Made by a program: the position numbers and the translations under genes. Of a stretch of DNA of 64,000 nucleotides, positions 31,721-44,415 are shown in pieces. The DNA lies in NCBI GenBank assembly GCA_021234155.1, contig JAJEKV010000065.1, positions 3,452,312-3,516,311 of the forward strand, written 5' to 3'. Source of the stretch: Isoetes taiwanensis. Taxonomy: Eukaryota > Streptophyta > Lycopodiopsida > Isoetales > Isoetaceae. Each line of letters starts with the position of its first letter. Position 1 is the first letter of the stretch. Under the pieces are notes generated by a model. The model did no database searches. It was not told where the DNA came from and worked only from the letters and a program-made list of their open reading frames with translations.

Positions 31721-34700
31721 ACGTGTACACAAAAGCCCCATATTAGAATTCACTATTGAATGTGTAATTCTTTATTCTCTCCAATATCACTTCTTCCATC
31801 TTTGCAAATTCTAGACATGCTATGACATTTTAAACTTGGAGAACAAATTGGTGTGGAGTGATCTCACATATGATCTAATCTTAAGATATGTAAAAAAAAG
31901 TCTTACTTCTTCTTTCATGACACAACCGTTTTCTAGCATAACTTTTGATCAGAGGACTCTAGTTTGGTGAGGTTTATTGCGTTGGAAAGCTCTTTCCAGG
32001 ATCTTTCCGATGGTTTATGGTATGCCCATCTTTGGTTACGTTTTCTGTGTCAAAACAGTCCTGTTCCGGCCGGCTTTGGTAGGGTTTCACAAGGCATCCA
32101 AAATTAAAACCAATATGGGTTTTTACCCTAGTTATATATATAAAACCGCTTAATAAAACCAATACATCTTTGTGGGTTGATATCATTAAAAACCTTATAT
32201 GAGTTTTATATGGTGTTCACCAAGGTGGTTTTCTAACATGTTTAAAAGCAATAATTAAAGATAATGCTTTATATGCATGGTTTGTGAACGTGGTGTGGTA
32301 TGGTGGTAATAAGACGTGGTTTAATTTATTGTTATATATACGTGGTTCTTAAAATGCTAAAATAGCATGACTTATTGATGTGGTAAATTTATATGGTTAC
32401 CTTGTGTTTACATGTCATAGGTCATGATTATTTAATGGCCTAAAGCCTTGCATGCTTATACATCAAACCCGTAATGCTTTTAGTATGGAACGATGGTTTA
32501 GTAAGTTTTTTATGGAGTGGTTAAAGGTCATAAATCACTAGTGTTTTGTTTTCGAAAGCATATTAAGATACTTTATAACACCATATAATTTTATTTGCTT
32601 AACTTGTAGTGGTTTCTTTGTCTAAACCCTTCATAATTGGCGTGTTCTGAAGCATATATCACTACCGTCTTGTTTTATCACTACCGTCTTGTTTTCCAAA
32701 GCCTGGTGTATATGATTAGTGGTTTCTAAAAGATAGTCCCATAAACTTCCAATGTTTGAGTTTCCATAAGCTTGCAAGATTAAAAAACAATAAAAACAAA
32801 TAAATCATGGTTCTGAGGATTTGAACCCCATTTTAACCATATATTGTGCATTATACCCAAAGTGGATACTTTAGTCATGCACTAAATCATTTTCTTCATC
32901 TGACTTATCCTACGCTCATTTTATTCAAAAAAAGGGACTAACGATAATTTATTAGATAAAAAACTACTTGTATATGAATATATCAGTTGAAGCTTCTTTT
33001 AAACTCAAATATACATTTATTGGAAACCTAAAATATAAAGACCAATGTGGCAATATACAATGCTCAACTCGGTTGTAGAATAGAAGTATTATTTTAAAAA
33101 GAAGGCGCTATATAATACATTCAGGTAGCATAAGAATTTGAAATTAATAACCTTAATTGCATCTCCGAGGATTGTGTTCGTAGAATTCCAAAGGCCAAAA
33201 GCATAAGCAGCATAAGTAACAAGGCCACCTAATAAACCAGAACTCAAGCTTTTGCACTTTAAATAGCCTTAATAACCTTCAATAGCATTAATAGCCTTGA
33301 GCTCTCAATCTTATCCTTGCTTTTCTGACAGAGCCTAAATCAAGGAAAACAACAATCAGCTATCAAATCAAAGAGAAGGAATTTCTCTAAAGCTTAGTGG
33401 CAATTAGAGGAATGTAGACATTCAGAACAAAGGACAGACTTCCCAAGCAAAAAAATAACTATTGGGAGTTGAGTGAACTATAAACCAAAATAAGCGAACA
33501 AATATGCCTAATGAACTAAGCAGCTAAAGCTGGAAACCAACAAACCTGTTGTCGGGGAGAATACAACTAGCATCACAAAGATCATATGTACTGTTTAATA
33601 CGCTTCAAAACATCCATTTTGAATCAAGAATTGAGATACCCCTTCGTTCTTTGCTTAATGGGAAATAAGAAAAACCTCTTTACATGTATGATTCATGCAA
33701 CCAATACAGTCAATTCTAAACAGATAGAATAAGAGCATATTGATGTTCCTTGCTAGGATTGCATGGAAATTATAAGGAAGTAACTTCGGTGGTGGGGGAG
33801 ATGTTGAAGAACATCGCATAAAAATGGTTACCTTTGCATGAGCCTTATACCTACCTTTACGTTTTAAACGGGTTTTTGCAAACAAACACGTGTAATTTTG
33901 CGTGAGCCTTATTTCTACCTACCTCTAGAAGTTCACTTGGGATAAGTGGACAATTTAGGGCTTATTGAATTGTATGCTTCGGCCGACTATAGATCCCAAA
34001 GTCTAGAATGTATAAAAGAGATGCAAAAGCTAGCATCTTGGAATGTGAAAATCTAAAATACAAATACTCAAGTCATTATAATGTGCGTGCATGTATTTAT
34101 TTAATACCTTGTATGTCCAGACCGCCAGTTTATGCTTACCATGTCTCTTATTTTTTAGACATCGACCGGACTTTATACCGTCATAGACTTCAGTAACCAT
34201 AATCTTCCTCGTGTAACCATAAGATTTATGTCGCAATATGAAAAAGAGGCAAAACAGAGGCGAGCGTGCACGGATGATGGAGAAAACTACCCGCCTCTGC
34301 AGGGAAGGCTCGAGCTTGGTTAGGAAATGCTCGAAGTTCGAGATTGATCTGTTACATCGGACCCGTCTTCATATGCAAAAAAATGCTCCAAACCTAAACC
34401 CTTTTGGGAAGAAAATACATTACATCCTTGTTCTGTTTTGTTTTGCAACACCATTAACGGTAGTAGCGCACCACCACCAGAGATGCAAAAGTAGAATGAA
34501 TGGTGGTGATGGGCAACGTTGCTCCATAGCTCCAAACCTCTAAAATTCAATCCTCACGATAAATGTGCCTATATACATTCTTTCCTCCGCCTATATATAT
34601 TCTTTTTTCATCTTTCATAAACAGGGTGAGCATTGAGCAAAGGCTAAAGAGGTGCTCCGGGAAGGAAGCATTGAGTCAAACAAATGGAAAGAAGAAGCTC

Positions 34701-34900
34701 TCGTTGCATTTTTCCGATGGATGGGGGGGCTGAAATGAGGCCCCGACGACGCCGATTCGTTTGGCCCATTTAGGTTTAGGGTCACTAGAGGAAAATATTA
34801 GAGGAAAATATTAAAGGGTATTTTACTTAATAAGAGCATTAATATAATCGTAAAAACACTTAAGGCCTAGATTCCAATCGAGCGGCGTACATTTACCTCT
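31721..34900. other. AT-rich gene-poor stretch with degenerate TGGTTT repeats
   Basis: At 32150-32760 the plus strand carries many loosely spaced ATGGTTT/GTGGTTT words, similar in flavour to 23930-24140 and, inverted, to 37400-37740. A B-box-like GGTTCAAATCC occurs on the minus strand near 32819. No gene is recognised. Confidence 0.5.
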
Positions 34901-36440
34901 GAGTCTCGATCTTCCACCCTAAATACCGGGGCCACCATTCCACTACAAGAGTCAATTCTTGACAATACAATACCACATCCGGATGGCGTGTTTTTATCAC
35001 AAGCCGGCCAAACAAGGGATCTTGCCCGAGAGTAAAATCTCGATAATTGCCGCCCACATCGACGCTATAGGTGTGAAAAAATGCTACTTGGGACCGCAAT
35101 TCGTCGGTATGAACTTCCGGCTCGATTGGAATGCGGGCCTAAGAATCGATCACGCGATCCGCTAGTAGGCGTGTGCATTGGCGTTGTTTTCAAAACAAAA
35201 ATGCAAGTAAAAATTTTTGATGAACGACGGAGCTAAAATTTTTGCTTCGCGCGTCGCCCTGTTTCCATGCCAGGAAAGGCTATACATAAAAATAAGAGTT
35301 GACAGCTACAAGGCATAATCAATTGAACGGGTTCTTCATTACCTGATAATTTCTTGATGCGGGGATGCTTGCGGATTATGACATTGATGATATGCCGCAT
35401 AGCCCGACAAATAAGAAATAACAGTAAAACTGGACATCACAATCAACATTTCTTGCAGCAAAGCAAGGTTTATCCAGTGGTGAACACCATAAGATGTTCC
35501 AACGTAATAGAGTATTCCATTATGGTCGCCATCACAAATATACATCAATTTCTTCAAAAACGATGATCTCCTAGAAAGTGGTAAAGAAAACTCTTAGGAG
35601 AGTCACAAGTCTCTCGAGTCCTCCGCGTGAAAAATCTTTCTATGTATGAAGGCCGCTAAATGTTAACAAAATGAGTCGCCACTTGCATTATGAAAAGCCT
35701 TTCACCCTTCCCAATCACGATACCATGTCTCTAAGATGCTATGAAGCTCCCGAACATCCCCAAAACCGAGCATGCCAAAGCCGTTCCGGAAGATAAAGCA
35801 GCTGCAGGATCTCGCCTAGATTGGAACTAGGGTTAGGGCACCCTCATCGAGAAAACTTTCCTTGGTCCTCTAATAAAAAATTCAATAAAATGTTAACATA
35901 TTCCTTAAATACAATTTCAGCTATGGCTCTAGTAAACCACCGGCTAAGATTGATCTCAACCGTTGGATCACTATAAACTTGAGGGACAGTGTGTTAAGGT
36001 AATTTCGACGGAAAGATGAGAGGGACGTACAAATCCCTAGCAGATGGTTGCTTTTTTTTCCAATAACTCTAATACGATCATAAGCCGCATCATGAAGTGC
36101 TTGTGCACCATGTTTGCATCTATTTCTGCAAATGCTAAATCCAACCATAGATCACCATAGTTGCATGGAATTAGAAGGCAAGTGGTAGTTACAACGTGCC
36201 ACTATAAAATTGGTTGACGCAGAACTGGCACTCATCTAATTCAGTCGAATCTGACTATGAACAATAGCAATCTTCTTTCTATGATAGAATTTTAGCTTTC
36301 CTTTCTAGTGAGAAAAAAAAGTATTAAACATATCTTTTAAAAAATTTCTATCTCTAAACTTCTCCAAGCAAGCTGCCAAAGATAATGCCATACCTTTTTG
36401 ATGCACTAGGAGTCATGCAACTAGAAAATGTTGTAATATA
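34901..36440. other. Spacer, unidentified
   Basis: A locally GC-richer segment at 34900-35170 has overlapping open frames on both strands (68 residues each) with no family features. The rest is AT-rich and non-coding as far as I can see. Confidence 0.4.
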
Positions 36441-36442
36441 AA

Positions 36443-36478
36443 GGGGGAGGGGTGGGGCCAGGGGAGGGTTGGTGGGGG
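36443..36478 (+). other. G-quadruplex-forming tract
   Basis: Six G runs of three or more (5-4-4-4-3-5) are separated by loops of 1-6 bases. This meets the G3+N1-7 rule with runs to spare. Confidence 0.85.
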
Positions 36479-36499
36479 CATATGCATGTAGAAAATACT

Positions 36500-37740
36500 A
36501 GTCAACTTGCAATCCTCAAGCATTTGTTCATCAGGTATGCCAAGTCCCTTGCTTTGCTTCTTTCACTCCCTGAGATAGCTTGTCTTGCATGTTCAGTGTT
36601 AATGCCATGGAAGGCATATTTGACCAAAGCCGTCTCAAGTGTCTTGAACAAAATATTTCCATACTCAAAGTGGGATATTCATCCTTCAATATAATCATGA
36701 AACCTACCTTCAAACAGGCGTTCGAAAAAGGAATTCAATACTTCGATCATATTCCTCTGCTTTAAGCCAGTATATCCTAAATGCTTCAAGTGCCAAATTA
36801 ATAGAAATCTTCAGTAAATTCTAGTCCCTCTGCCATAATTACCATTTATCCAAGCTCATTCTCATGTATATGAAATGTTGCTGCGATGTCTAAACTAGAT
36901 ACAATTCTCTTGGGTTTAGAACTGATCACCCAAATTAGAAAATCGTAAGCAATCGCCTGCTCATGGATGACCAGTCTAAGCTGAAAGCTTTGAAGACTGT
37001 TGTAACTTTTGCATCTTCCACATTTAAATCAGATATATGGTGTCTTCTAAGCTTTAAATGCATTTTGCGAAAAAAAAGTTCTATGGTCATAAAGGCGGGG
37101 ATTCTAGCCAGTGTTGGAGCTCCACAACATTTGGGTGATCCCCATTAGTAACTCAACATGTGGAATCAAAAGAATATTATTAGCTCCCCCACACAACACC
37201 ATCAAACAATGGTTTGCCCTTTCAAGCAACCCAAAAATAACTATACCTATAGTGGTCTGGTAACGATTAAGTTATAATAGCTATTTCCTTTGGAGTCTTG
37301 TGTTAATAGCCATCATGAAATGACGACCCTTTTGAGTAAGACTTATGAGTAACCACTAAATTGACCATAATCCAATTTTTAATGAATCAATTTGTAATAG
37401 AAAAACCAACATGAATAATCACTATGAAATTTAAAATAGCATTAAAAACTCCTACAATTGAAACCAATGTGAATAACCATCATCATATTGAAAACAATAT
37501 TGAAAAACTTATACGACAAGCCACTACCAATTCAATAAACCATGGTATATTGAAAAACCATAATGGATTACCATTATTGCATCGAAAACCACATCAAAAA
37601 CCAAACCATGCTTCAACAAAAAACCAATATAGTTAAACTATGTACTAATTATAAAAACCACAACAATATGTGGTTTTTATTAAGGATAAAAAAATCTGCA
37701 TAGAAAACCACACCAATAGTGGTTTTTTAGTGGTAAATTA
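36500..37740. other. Spacer with AAAACCA-rich degenerate repeat
   Basis: At 37400-37740 the plus strand has many irregular AAAACCA/GAAACCA words, with an inverted pair ACCACAACAATATGTGGTTT (37658-37677) and ACCACACCAATAGTGGTTTT (37706-37725). No gene is recognised. Confidence 0.5.
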
Positions 37741-37744
37741 TAGT

Positions 37745-39018
37745 AGTTAGTTTTTTGGGTGCCTTGTGTTTGCAGTATTGGATATTGTGTTTCAGATCTT
37801 TTAGATTCAGGCTTCTTGGCCGGGGAAAAGAAAAAGCCTTCTACTCAGAATCATTGTTTGCCACGGGGAGGTCCCTCGTCCCACAAGTGCTCGGTCCTAG
37901 CATATCTGACTCCATGGTGGGGGGCAAGCTAATTCCGGTGTAATAATGGATTTGCCATCTTCTCTTTTTGGTCCCAAAGAGCCTCTTCATATCGACAAGC
38001 AGGCCCGGTACATTTACCTTCCAAGATGGGAGAATCTCCAAAGTGCTCTAGACACCCCAAGTTCGCTGTTTGCCGCCTACACTTCGTGACTGTGTGCGAC
38101 TTATTCATTTCGAGGGAGGAATGGCGGCCACATCTATGATCGGTCTATTGAGAGATGGACACACTTATTACAAGTTAATACATGCCTTCCTTCCGGACCC
38201 TAAAGCCCAAGATGTAGGGCACAAGTGATGCCTTTAGATGAGACACTAGATGCAGTAATTACAGCCCACGTAAGAAACATTATGTTGAAGCGGAAGTGCG
38301 CACATTGGAAAGGGAACATGTTGAGGTGGGCGTCTGACATCTCCCCAATCCCAAAGGGGACCGAGGAGCGGGCGCTAGCTTGCGATGAGCAGGCGAGCTA
38401 CCTTCATTATCTTTCATTTACTAGGAGCACGAACTTATGCGTATTATAGGGGTTGCGAGGTAGAAGATGATGCCCTTTTCGATATGGATCTTTGCTTTGC
38501 ATTTTTCACCGATGTCATGCATGTGAAGGCTAGTGGAGTTGTCTCCGCTACTAGGGTGGGAGCGGTAAGACCGGATCGTCCTCGCCATCTTTTGGTTCGG
38601 TTTCAAGACACTCTTAGCCGCACATGTTCTTCAAGATGGAAACCATCTCGAGGGACTAGTTTTCAATGATGGGAGGACCTCACCCCTCTTCAATTGTGTA
38701 ACAAGTAAGGAGGAACCAAGGTGAGGGCAGCCACTTTAAAAGAAATGGGCAATTAATAGGGGAGGCGCAAGAATTATTCTAGATCAATGGCTTTCAAATC
38801 CTTGGACCGGCTATGTCTAGATAATTTTAGAAGCATAAATTTACTACTAGCATTAGCATTACCTTATCTTATTCTTGGTAGCCTTTTAATATTTGGTTAT
38901 TGTGTTTGGTGATGAGGCCCTAGTCCCTGTGTTTTAGATGGTCAAGGTTCTTGCATGTGCCGCCCCATAACCCGTTGGGTTCCGTGGAAAAAAATTTATC
39001 TTATCTTATCTTATCTTT
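37745..39018 (+). mobile_element. LINE-like element fragment with (TTATC)n tail
   Basis: A plus-strand open segment at 38385-38669 includes RPDRPRHLLVRFQDTLSRT, the kind of sequence found in plant LINE ORF1 proteins (RPRxxLVxF). Continuation in other frames (LEGTSFNDGRTSP and similar) is disrupted. The segment ends 350 bp downstream in (TTATC)4 (38996-39018) after GGTTCCGTGGAAAAAAATTT, a short-repeat 3' tail like those of non-LTR elements. RT and endonuclease are absent. The 5' boundary is a guess. Confidence 0.5.
38996..39018 (+). repeat. (TTATC)n tail
   Basis: Four to five TTATC units at the 3' end of the LINE-like element. Confidence 0.85.
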
Positions 39019-40720
39019 ATTTTGTCCATTTGAAGACCACAAATGGTTTTACAACTCTTACAATACTAATACGATTAGAAGGTGGTCATATAAGCTAGAT
39101 GTTAATGCTACAACATGACTCAAAAGATTGTAATCATGTCTAAATAAAGTAAAATTCAACTCCACCATGTGAGAGTCTTTGAATTAGCCACATTCTCGAT
39201 TTATATTTTTATTATTATTATTAACATAATTCAAGGGTCAATATATTTTCAACTCAATTAACAATTTGTCTTCCCTGCATAGATAAGAAAAGCACTAGAC
39301 TTTCGACTTAAACAAATTTATCTTTATTGAGTGTAGATAAGAAAAGCACCGGATAAAATCGGATATGACAAAATATATAGTTAAAGCGGATCTATAATTC
39401 ACATGTTTATCACATAGCATCACCACTATATCATGGCATTCAAACTTGGAAAGCAATATGGTTCTTATCTATTGTGAACAATAATAGAATCGACTCTTTA
39501 GAAGGCCAACCGACCTGGTTTCATTTTATTTAACAATGTTTGGAATCTCTTGTTGATATAACTTGAAGTAACAAAATAGTTTTACAAAGTTCACTTGCAT
39601 CAAGTCGTCCACGGGGCACAAAGCTATTGTGGAATTTGTGAGATAACTTTTGAAATTCTTTGAAGAATAACTTTCATTGTTGATATTCTTATGATTGAAA
39701 ACACAAAAAAAATGTTTTATATGAAATAGACTAATCTTTTAGTGCCACCAATTACGATGCCAAAAAGTTGGATTGTGGTTGTTGGTTCCTCCTAAAGACA
39801 TGAGGACATACAATATAAGATTGAATAAACGTTCAGTATTGTCTATGCTTCTCATAGAATAGTAGGTAGTTGGTTTAGGATAGACATTAAAAATGTATCT
39901 CCTCCTTCCCCCCCTCACCCCTTCCCCTCTCTCCCCCCAACTCCCCTGCGAGGCCTGCTTTTGCCACCATATGTTGCTAAATATGCTCTGAACAAGTGAA
40001 CCAAATAACTTAATCATGGCAACACGATCTTATGGAAAAGTTTCCTAACATAAGTAGAAGTAAAAACAAAAAGTAAAGACATTGGAGCAATTGATCTTCG
40101 TGCATTGGCACCGAGTTATATAAAACAAAAAGGTGCCAAGACACTACGGATTCACCAAATGCCATGGGCAATAGTATATCTTTAAGTAGCCATTGGAATT
40201 GCAGCAGAAATTGCGGATCTGCTCCCTACTGATCCGAGCTGCCTTTTGGAGGGTCACCATGTTGGTAGGTGCCCTTATCAAAATGAAGAAGAGGCGACAT
40301 GATCTGTACATGTCAGAGGGTTGGAAGAAACAGAAAGTCAAAGAAGTCGAATTCAAGGAGAACGAATTAAGGAGGGACACTTGCAAGGGTTTTTGTTGAA
40401 GCAAAGGAAGCTCTGATCTCAAGTAAGCCACAGGATAGCCCTTAAGGACGAAAGTTCGCAAAAAGGCTATTTTTTAAGGGTATTGAAAAATTTCGACACT
40501 ATGATTTAGTAGGGCACGTTATAGATGAAAAAAATAAAATTAGCCAACTTTTCTACAAACAAATTCATTCCACTTGAAAATTCGCCACATCCACTATGCA
40601 CCACAATTGTGGATTCGCCTTATCTTCTACCCTCTTTCTGGAAGATTTCTCAAGGAATCGCCTAATATTCTAGGTTTTCTTCATAACCTGATCTATTCAC
40701 CATATCCTTGCTTCTACATA
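39019..40720. other. AT-rich spacer with a C-rich tract
   Basis: 39908-39946 has five C runs, giving a G-quadruplex motif on the minus strand. A 68-residue Lys-rich open frame at 40193 (plus) has no recognisable family. Otherwise nothing. Confidence 0.5.
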
Positions 40721-40726
40721 CATATA

Positions 40727-40912
40727 ATTTTAATAATAGAATAGAATGTTTTATCATCCATGGAGACCAATTGGCCTATGGGACCCAAACAAAAAGAGCA
40801 ACAAGCGTATTACTATTAGGAATTAAAAAGCCCTGCCCTGAAGGGTTTTCGGGGGGAAAACCTTGGCAATAATAAGTATGCTGGCAGACTGTACAATGAT
40901 ATGGTATAACAT
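40727..40912 (-). repeat. Solo LINE 3' end (tail copy)
   Basis: A close match to 27170-27335 (shared CCTATGGGACCCAAACAAAAA, GTACAATGATAT). It carries the hairpin AAGGTTTTCCCCCCGAAAAC (minus) at 40841-40864, and the minus-strand tail shows ATTCT repeats. No coding sequence. Confidence 0.82.
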
Positions 40913-42538
40913 CAATCAGTACCATACCCGAGGACACGTCTGAGTCTGCGTATCCATGACTTTGAAGATATGAACATAAGAGCTACTTTTGTGGCTATTA
41001 TAGTGCAAATCAAAGTTCTAAGGATGCATTGGAGTTTTTTTTTATAGACCCTTTAATATATTTGCTTTATCTACAAGGATAAAGCCACATTCTCATTTGC
41101 AAAGGTTAAATTGTGGTATTTCATCATGCAACTATAGTTATAATGTGTTTGTGCCTTTGATTGGATATGGGTGAATTATCTTGTTCCTGGCCACCAACCA
41201 CTATATTAGATTGATTAGCACCGGGTTCCCAGTGCTCGGTTCCCATGAGGTGAGGGAAGGCTCCCCCTATATGTCGAAGGCTTGAACACCACAAAAAAGG
41301 ACATCACATCTCTCTCCCTCGCCCCTCTATCAGGATACACTTAACTTATACTACATAAGACCTTATGTTTGATGTATAGTCTAAAATGAATGATGTCAAT
41401 AACTACTGGGAGTAAGCAAGACCCTATTTTCTCACCGAAATTGTGGAAAAAGAAAAGGCACTTGAATCTTAGCGAAATAATATTTGACCCATGATTCATC
41501 CATCTAGATTTCTATAAAACCTTCATGTCTAGAAAACATTCGCCATCATAACTAATCTTGCAACTCTATTATTGCCCGAGCCTTCAATTATGCTTAGACA
41601 AATTTGGCCTTAAGGGCAACCCCCGAAAGCCATGCAATTGGTTGTGTCATATGATGGCTAAGCTATAACGATGGTCTGCTATATAAAAGCATTTAAATTA
41701 GTCACCTATTTATATCATGGAAGGTTCAGTATAATCCTTGTGGAAAGGTCCTCCGAATAAAAGAGGACTTGCCTCAAACTAATGTTTCTCACAGGGCACT
41801 CCTTATAGAGCCTTATAAAATTAGTTGGGGCTAATTCATAAGCTATAGTAGACTCATTTAAAAGCGCATGGATTAACCAAGATTAGTGTTACTACCTTGG
41901 CAGGGAAGCCAGTCAGCGCAAAGTCTCCTTCCATGAGGGTGACGTAATGCTTGTTCTAGGGGATGCTTGTGAGTGTTGGTGAGGTAGACATATGGTATTG
42001 GTATGAAACAATATCATGCGTTTCCATAGTCTAGTGAAAGCAAGATATCCGTCATAGAGCTATATTCTATGTATGTATCTTTGTGATACAAGATTAGTGC
42101 AGTGAGTGCTCATTGCAGGAAGTTTTATGGAAGCACTAGGGGATGAACATGTTGGCTTATCTAGTCAATTCCCTAGAGATTGATGAGGTTGCATTTGCTA
42201 CTGGTATGGAATGGTGGCATCTGTTAAGCAATAGTCTAGATGCTCAGAGTATTCCTGATGCTTGTACCGTCTCCCTTCTAACACTAGACCGATAGGTGCA
42301 GGAGTTCTAAAAGACATACTGCCTAGATATGGAGGGGAGCATCTACGCATGGTAGATGCTATGGTGCATGCGGCGAATTCCATATCGGTGTTCTTGCAGT
42401 CAATCATCATCGCTTTATGATTACTCTACTGGATAATGTGTTTGCCTGTTACTAACACATGAATCAGCTGCAGGCTATTTGGTAGCTGGCAACAATAGTA
42501 ATCTAGTAGATGTTGCCATTATCTTGTTATCTGTGTAT
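40913..42538. other. Spacer without recognisable gene
   Basis: No supported feature. A 70-residue frame at 42198-42410 (minus) lacks family features. Confidence 0.4.
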
Positions 42539-42949
42539 GTTGGGGTGGTCACCACTCACCACACTTGTCACCACTCACCACACTTGTCACCACTCACCAC
42601 ACTTGTCACCACTCACCACACTCGTCACCACTCACCACTCACCACACTCATCACTATTGAGGTGGTATAGAAGATAGTATCCTGTATATAGAGTGATATA
42701 ACGCACATGCACGCCGTAAGGGATATTTGCACGTATGCATTGTGGTGATAAGGAGCCATTATGACCACCGTATTATCCGAAAGGAGGGAGGAGAACAGAG
42801 AAATGGTGTATTGAGAGACAGTATTTCTGCTTGATCTAGCTATGGAGATGATGAATCTTTGTGTTGTGCATTGCCATTGATCCGATAGATTCAGCTTGGA
42901 TTGTTGGGTTTTTCATCCTTCTTGCAAGGTTAGAGTTCGAGCTCTAACA
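42539..42949 (+). repeat. Ty3/gypsy 5' LTR (approximately 411 bp)
   Basis: Starts TGTTGGGG and ends CTCTAACA, giving TG...CA with imperfect 6-bp inverted ends. It is followed three bases later by a PBS-like sequence and then a leader and gag. A 19-bp minisatellite sits near its 5' edge. No matching 3' LTR was found in the window, so the start is inferred. Confidence 0.6.
42548..42655. repeat. 19-bp minisatellite in the LTR U3
   Basis: Five copies of CACCACTCACCACACTTGT, the last two diverged or shortened. Confidence 0.95.
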
Positions 42950-42951
42950 AT

Positions 42952-42970
42952 TTGGCGACCCGGTGCTCGC
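42952..42970 (+). other. Gypsy primer-binding site
   Basis: TTGGCGACCCGGTGCTCGC lies just after the LTR end. The TGGCGACCCGG core is a plausible complement of a tRNA 3' end with CCA. The tRNA species is not identified. Confidence 0.6.
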
Positions 42971-43392
42971 TGGACCATTGATCGGCAAGAATTTCCATTG
43001 GAAAAGGAGTTGTTACCATTGGTATTGGTGATCGTCGGTAAAAACGACACCATTGAGAAAGGAGCAATTTCTTGTGTGAAGGGGATTTTGCCGTAATTGA
43101 TTTTGGGGTACAATTTGATAAAGGGAGCATAGTTTTATGCCCAAGGGAAGTAAGAAGGATATTCCACCAAGCTCCATCGTAACAAGAAGGGGACCGGTGA
43201 GTCAATCTTTGGGCTCAAAATTGCATCAAGATTCAATTTCGTTTTGAGATTTGGGGGCGGTCGAGGTCTAATTCTCGGATCCGGGAGGTTTGATTCCATT
43301 TACCCGATCTAGAAGGTAATCCAATTTCGTTTTCAAATTGAAGGGGATTCCATTTCGTTTTTCAATTTCAAGAACCTCAAGAAGAGGCAGAG

Positions 43393-43791
43393 ATGGCTGT
43401 ATTACCACCGATGGTGTGGGGTTTTCAGACAATGGGGATTCCAAAGTTTGATAATCTGGTAGATCGGGATCCTTTGAAGCAAATTATGAAATTTGAGAGG
43501 TATTGCCAGCAATGTAAGTTACCGGCTGGTGATTATTTGCTTTGGTTTCATAGTTCTTTGCAAGATTTAGTGGAGGAATGGGCACAAACCCAGCCAGATA
43601 CCATGACATATCAGGAATTAAAGGAAGCATTCATTGCTAATTATCAAGAAGTCCATGGTAAGGAACCAATTGTACACAAAAGGAAGATGAATCAATCAGA
43701 GAGTATAATCAGAGATATAGTGTGGTTCTCAAAGCCGTGCTTCATTGGAAGATTGCAAGGAGTGAAGAAATGGATATCCAATGGTATGTGA
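43393..43791 (+). pseudogene. Ty3/gypsy Gag fragment
   Basis: The frame starts MAVLPPMVWGFQTMGIPKFD. The core FERYCQQCKLPAGDYLLWFH then WAQTQPDTMTYQELKEAF and IANYQEVHGKEP matches the Retrotrans_gag capsid domain (helical Trp/Phe-rich core, then TYxELKxAFxxxY). The frame ends with a TGA at 43789-43791, after about 130 residues, where a full Gag would go on to a zinc knuckle. It lies about 440 bp downstream of the LTR/PBS, in the expected order. Protease and pol do not follow; instead the region changes to a minus-strand gene cluster, so the element is truncated here. The gypsy pol at 56.6-59.1 kb may be from a related copy but is too distant to be this one without rearrangement. Confidence 0.8.
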
Positions 43792-43873
43792 AGGCTGAAA
43801 CGAGCTATTGCTCATAAGGTGAAGGCTAAACAGACCTACAACATTGCTAGAGGCACAATTGTTTTCTAGGTAT

Positions 43874-44122
43874 TTATCTTTGAAGTGCTATCTTGAGGGC
43901 CATGCTTGGTGCAAAATATCCTACGCAAGGTGGGAGCTCTACTAGAGAAGGTCCTATCTTAGCATGGAACTCGATATGATGTCTTGGTAGAAGGGGTGGC
44001 ATTGATGGTGGCCTCCACCTTAACCTCCTTCCGGGGCGGAAAAGACGGGAGTTGATGTCGGCCCTCGGCCACATGAGTCGTAATGGCGCTGTACCATCGC
44101 CTGAATCAACGATGGTTGCCAT
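43874..44122 (-). CDS. Hypothetical basic protein behind a TATA promoter
   Basis: The 82-residue frame starts at 44122 in an ideal plant context (ACCATGGCA). It begins MATIVDSGDGTAPLRLMWPR and is rich in Arg and Pro. No domain is recognised. About 120 bp upstream on the minus strand is CTATAAGTAG (44235-44244), next to AAATTAGGGTTT. This promoter architecture and the upstream hairpin repeat (44416-44490) match the layout of the two H3-fold units at 45-47.4 kb, so this may be the decayed start of a third unit. It does not reach a histone fold. Confidence 0.35.
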   Translation of the reverse strand: MATIVDSGDGTAPLRLMWPRADINSRLFRPGRRLRWRPPSMPPLLPRHHIEFHAKIGPSLVELPPCVGYFAPSMALKIALQR

Positions 44123-44234
44123 GGTCTATGAGCAGCCCGGGGATATCAAGCGGATGGGGAAGCACCTAAGGGGTCCGGAAAAATCGGCTTGGAGTGAGGA
44201 GCAAAGGTGTAGGATGCAAATGAGGGTTGTAGTC

Positions 44235-44285
44235 TACTTATAGGCAAAAACCCTAATTTGGGAAATTTTAGGGTTTGGGAAAAAC
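44235..44285 (-). promoter_or_regulatory. TATA box with telo-box-like AGGGTTT
   Basis: On the minus strand CCCAAACCCTAAAATTTCCC is followed by AAATTAGGGTTTTT and CTATAAGTAG. AAACCCTAA (telo-box) elements near TATA boxes are typical of plant housekeeping and histone promoters. Confidence 0.55.
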
Positions 44286-44415
44286 CTATGATTCTAAGGT
44301 ATTGCTATGCAAAAGAGCGGGGTTAATCATGCTAAGGAGTGCATTCTAAGGGTCCTATTGTAATAATTCCATCTAATTTGGTGAAAGTTAGGCCAAGTTA
44401 GGACGATTCAAGTGT

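Noticed and set aside
42548-42655. Possible CRISPR-like array
   Set aside because: The 19-bp units are tandem, with no unique spacers. This is a minisatellite in an LTR.
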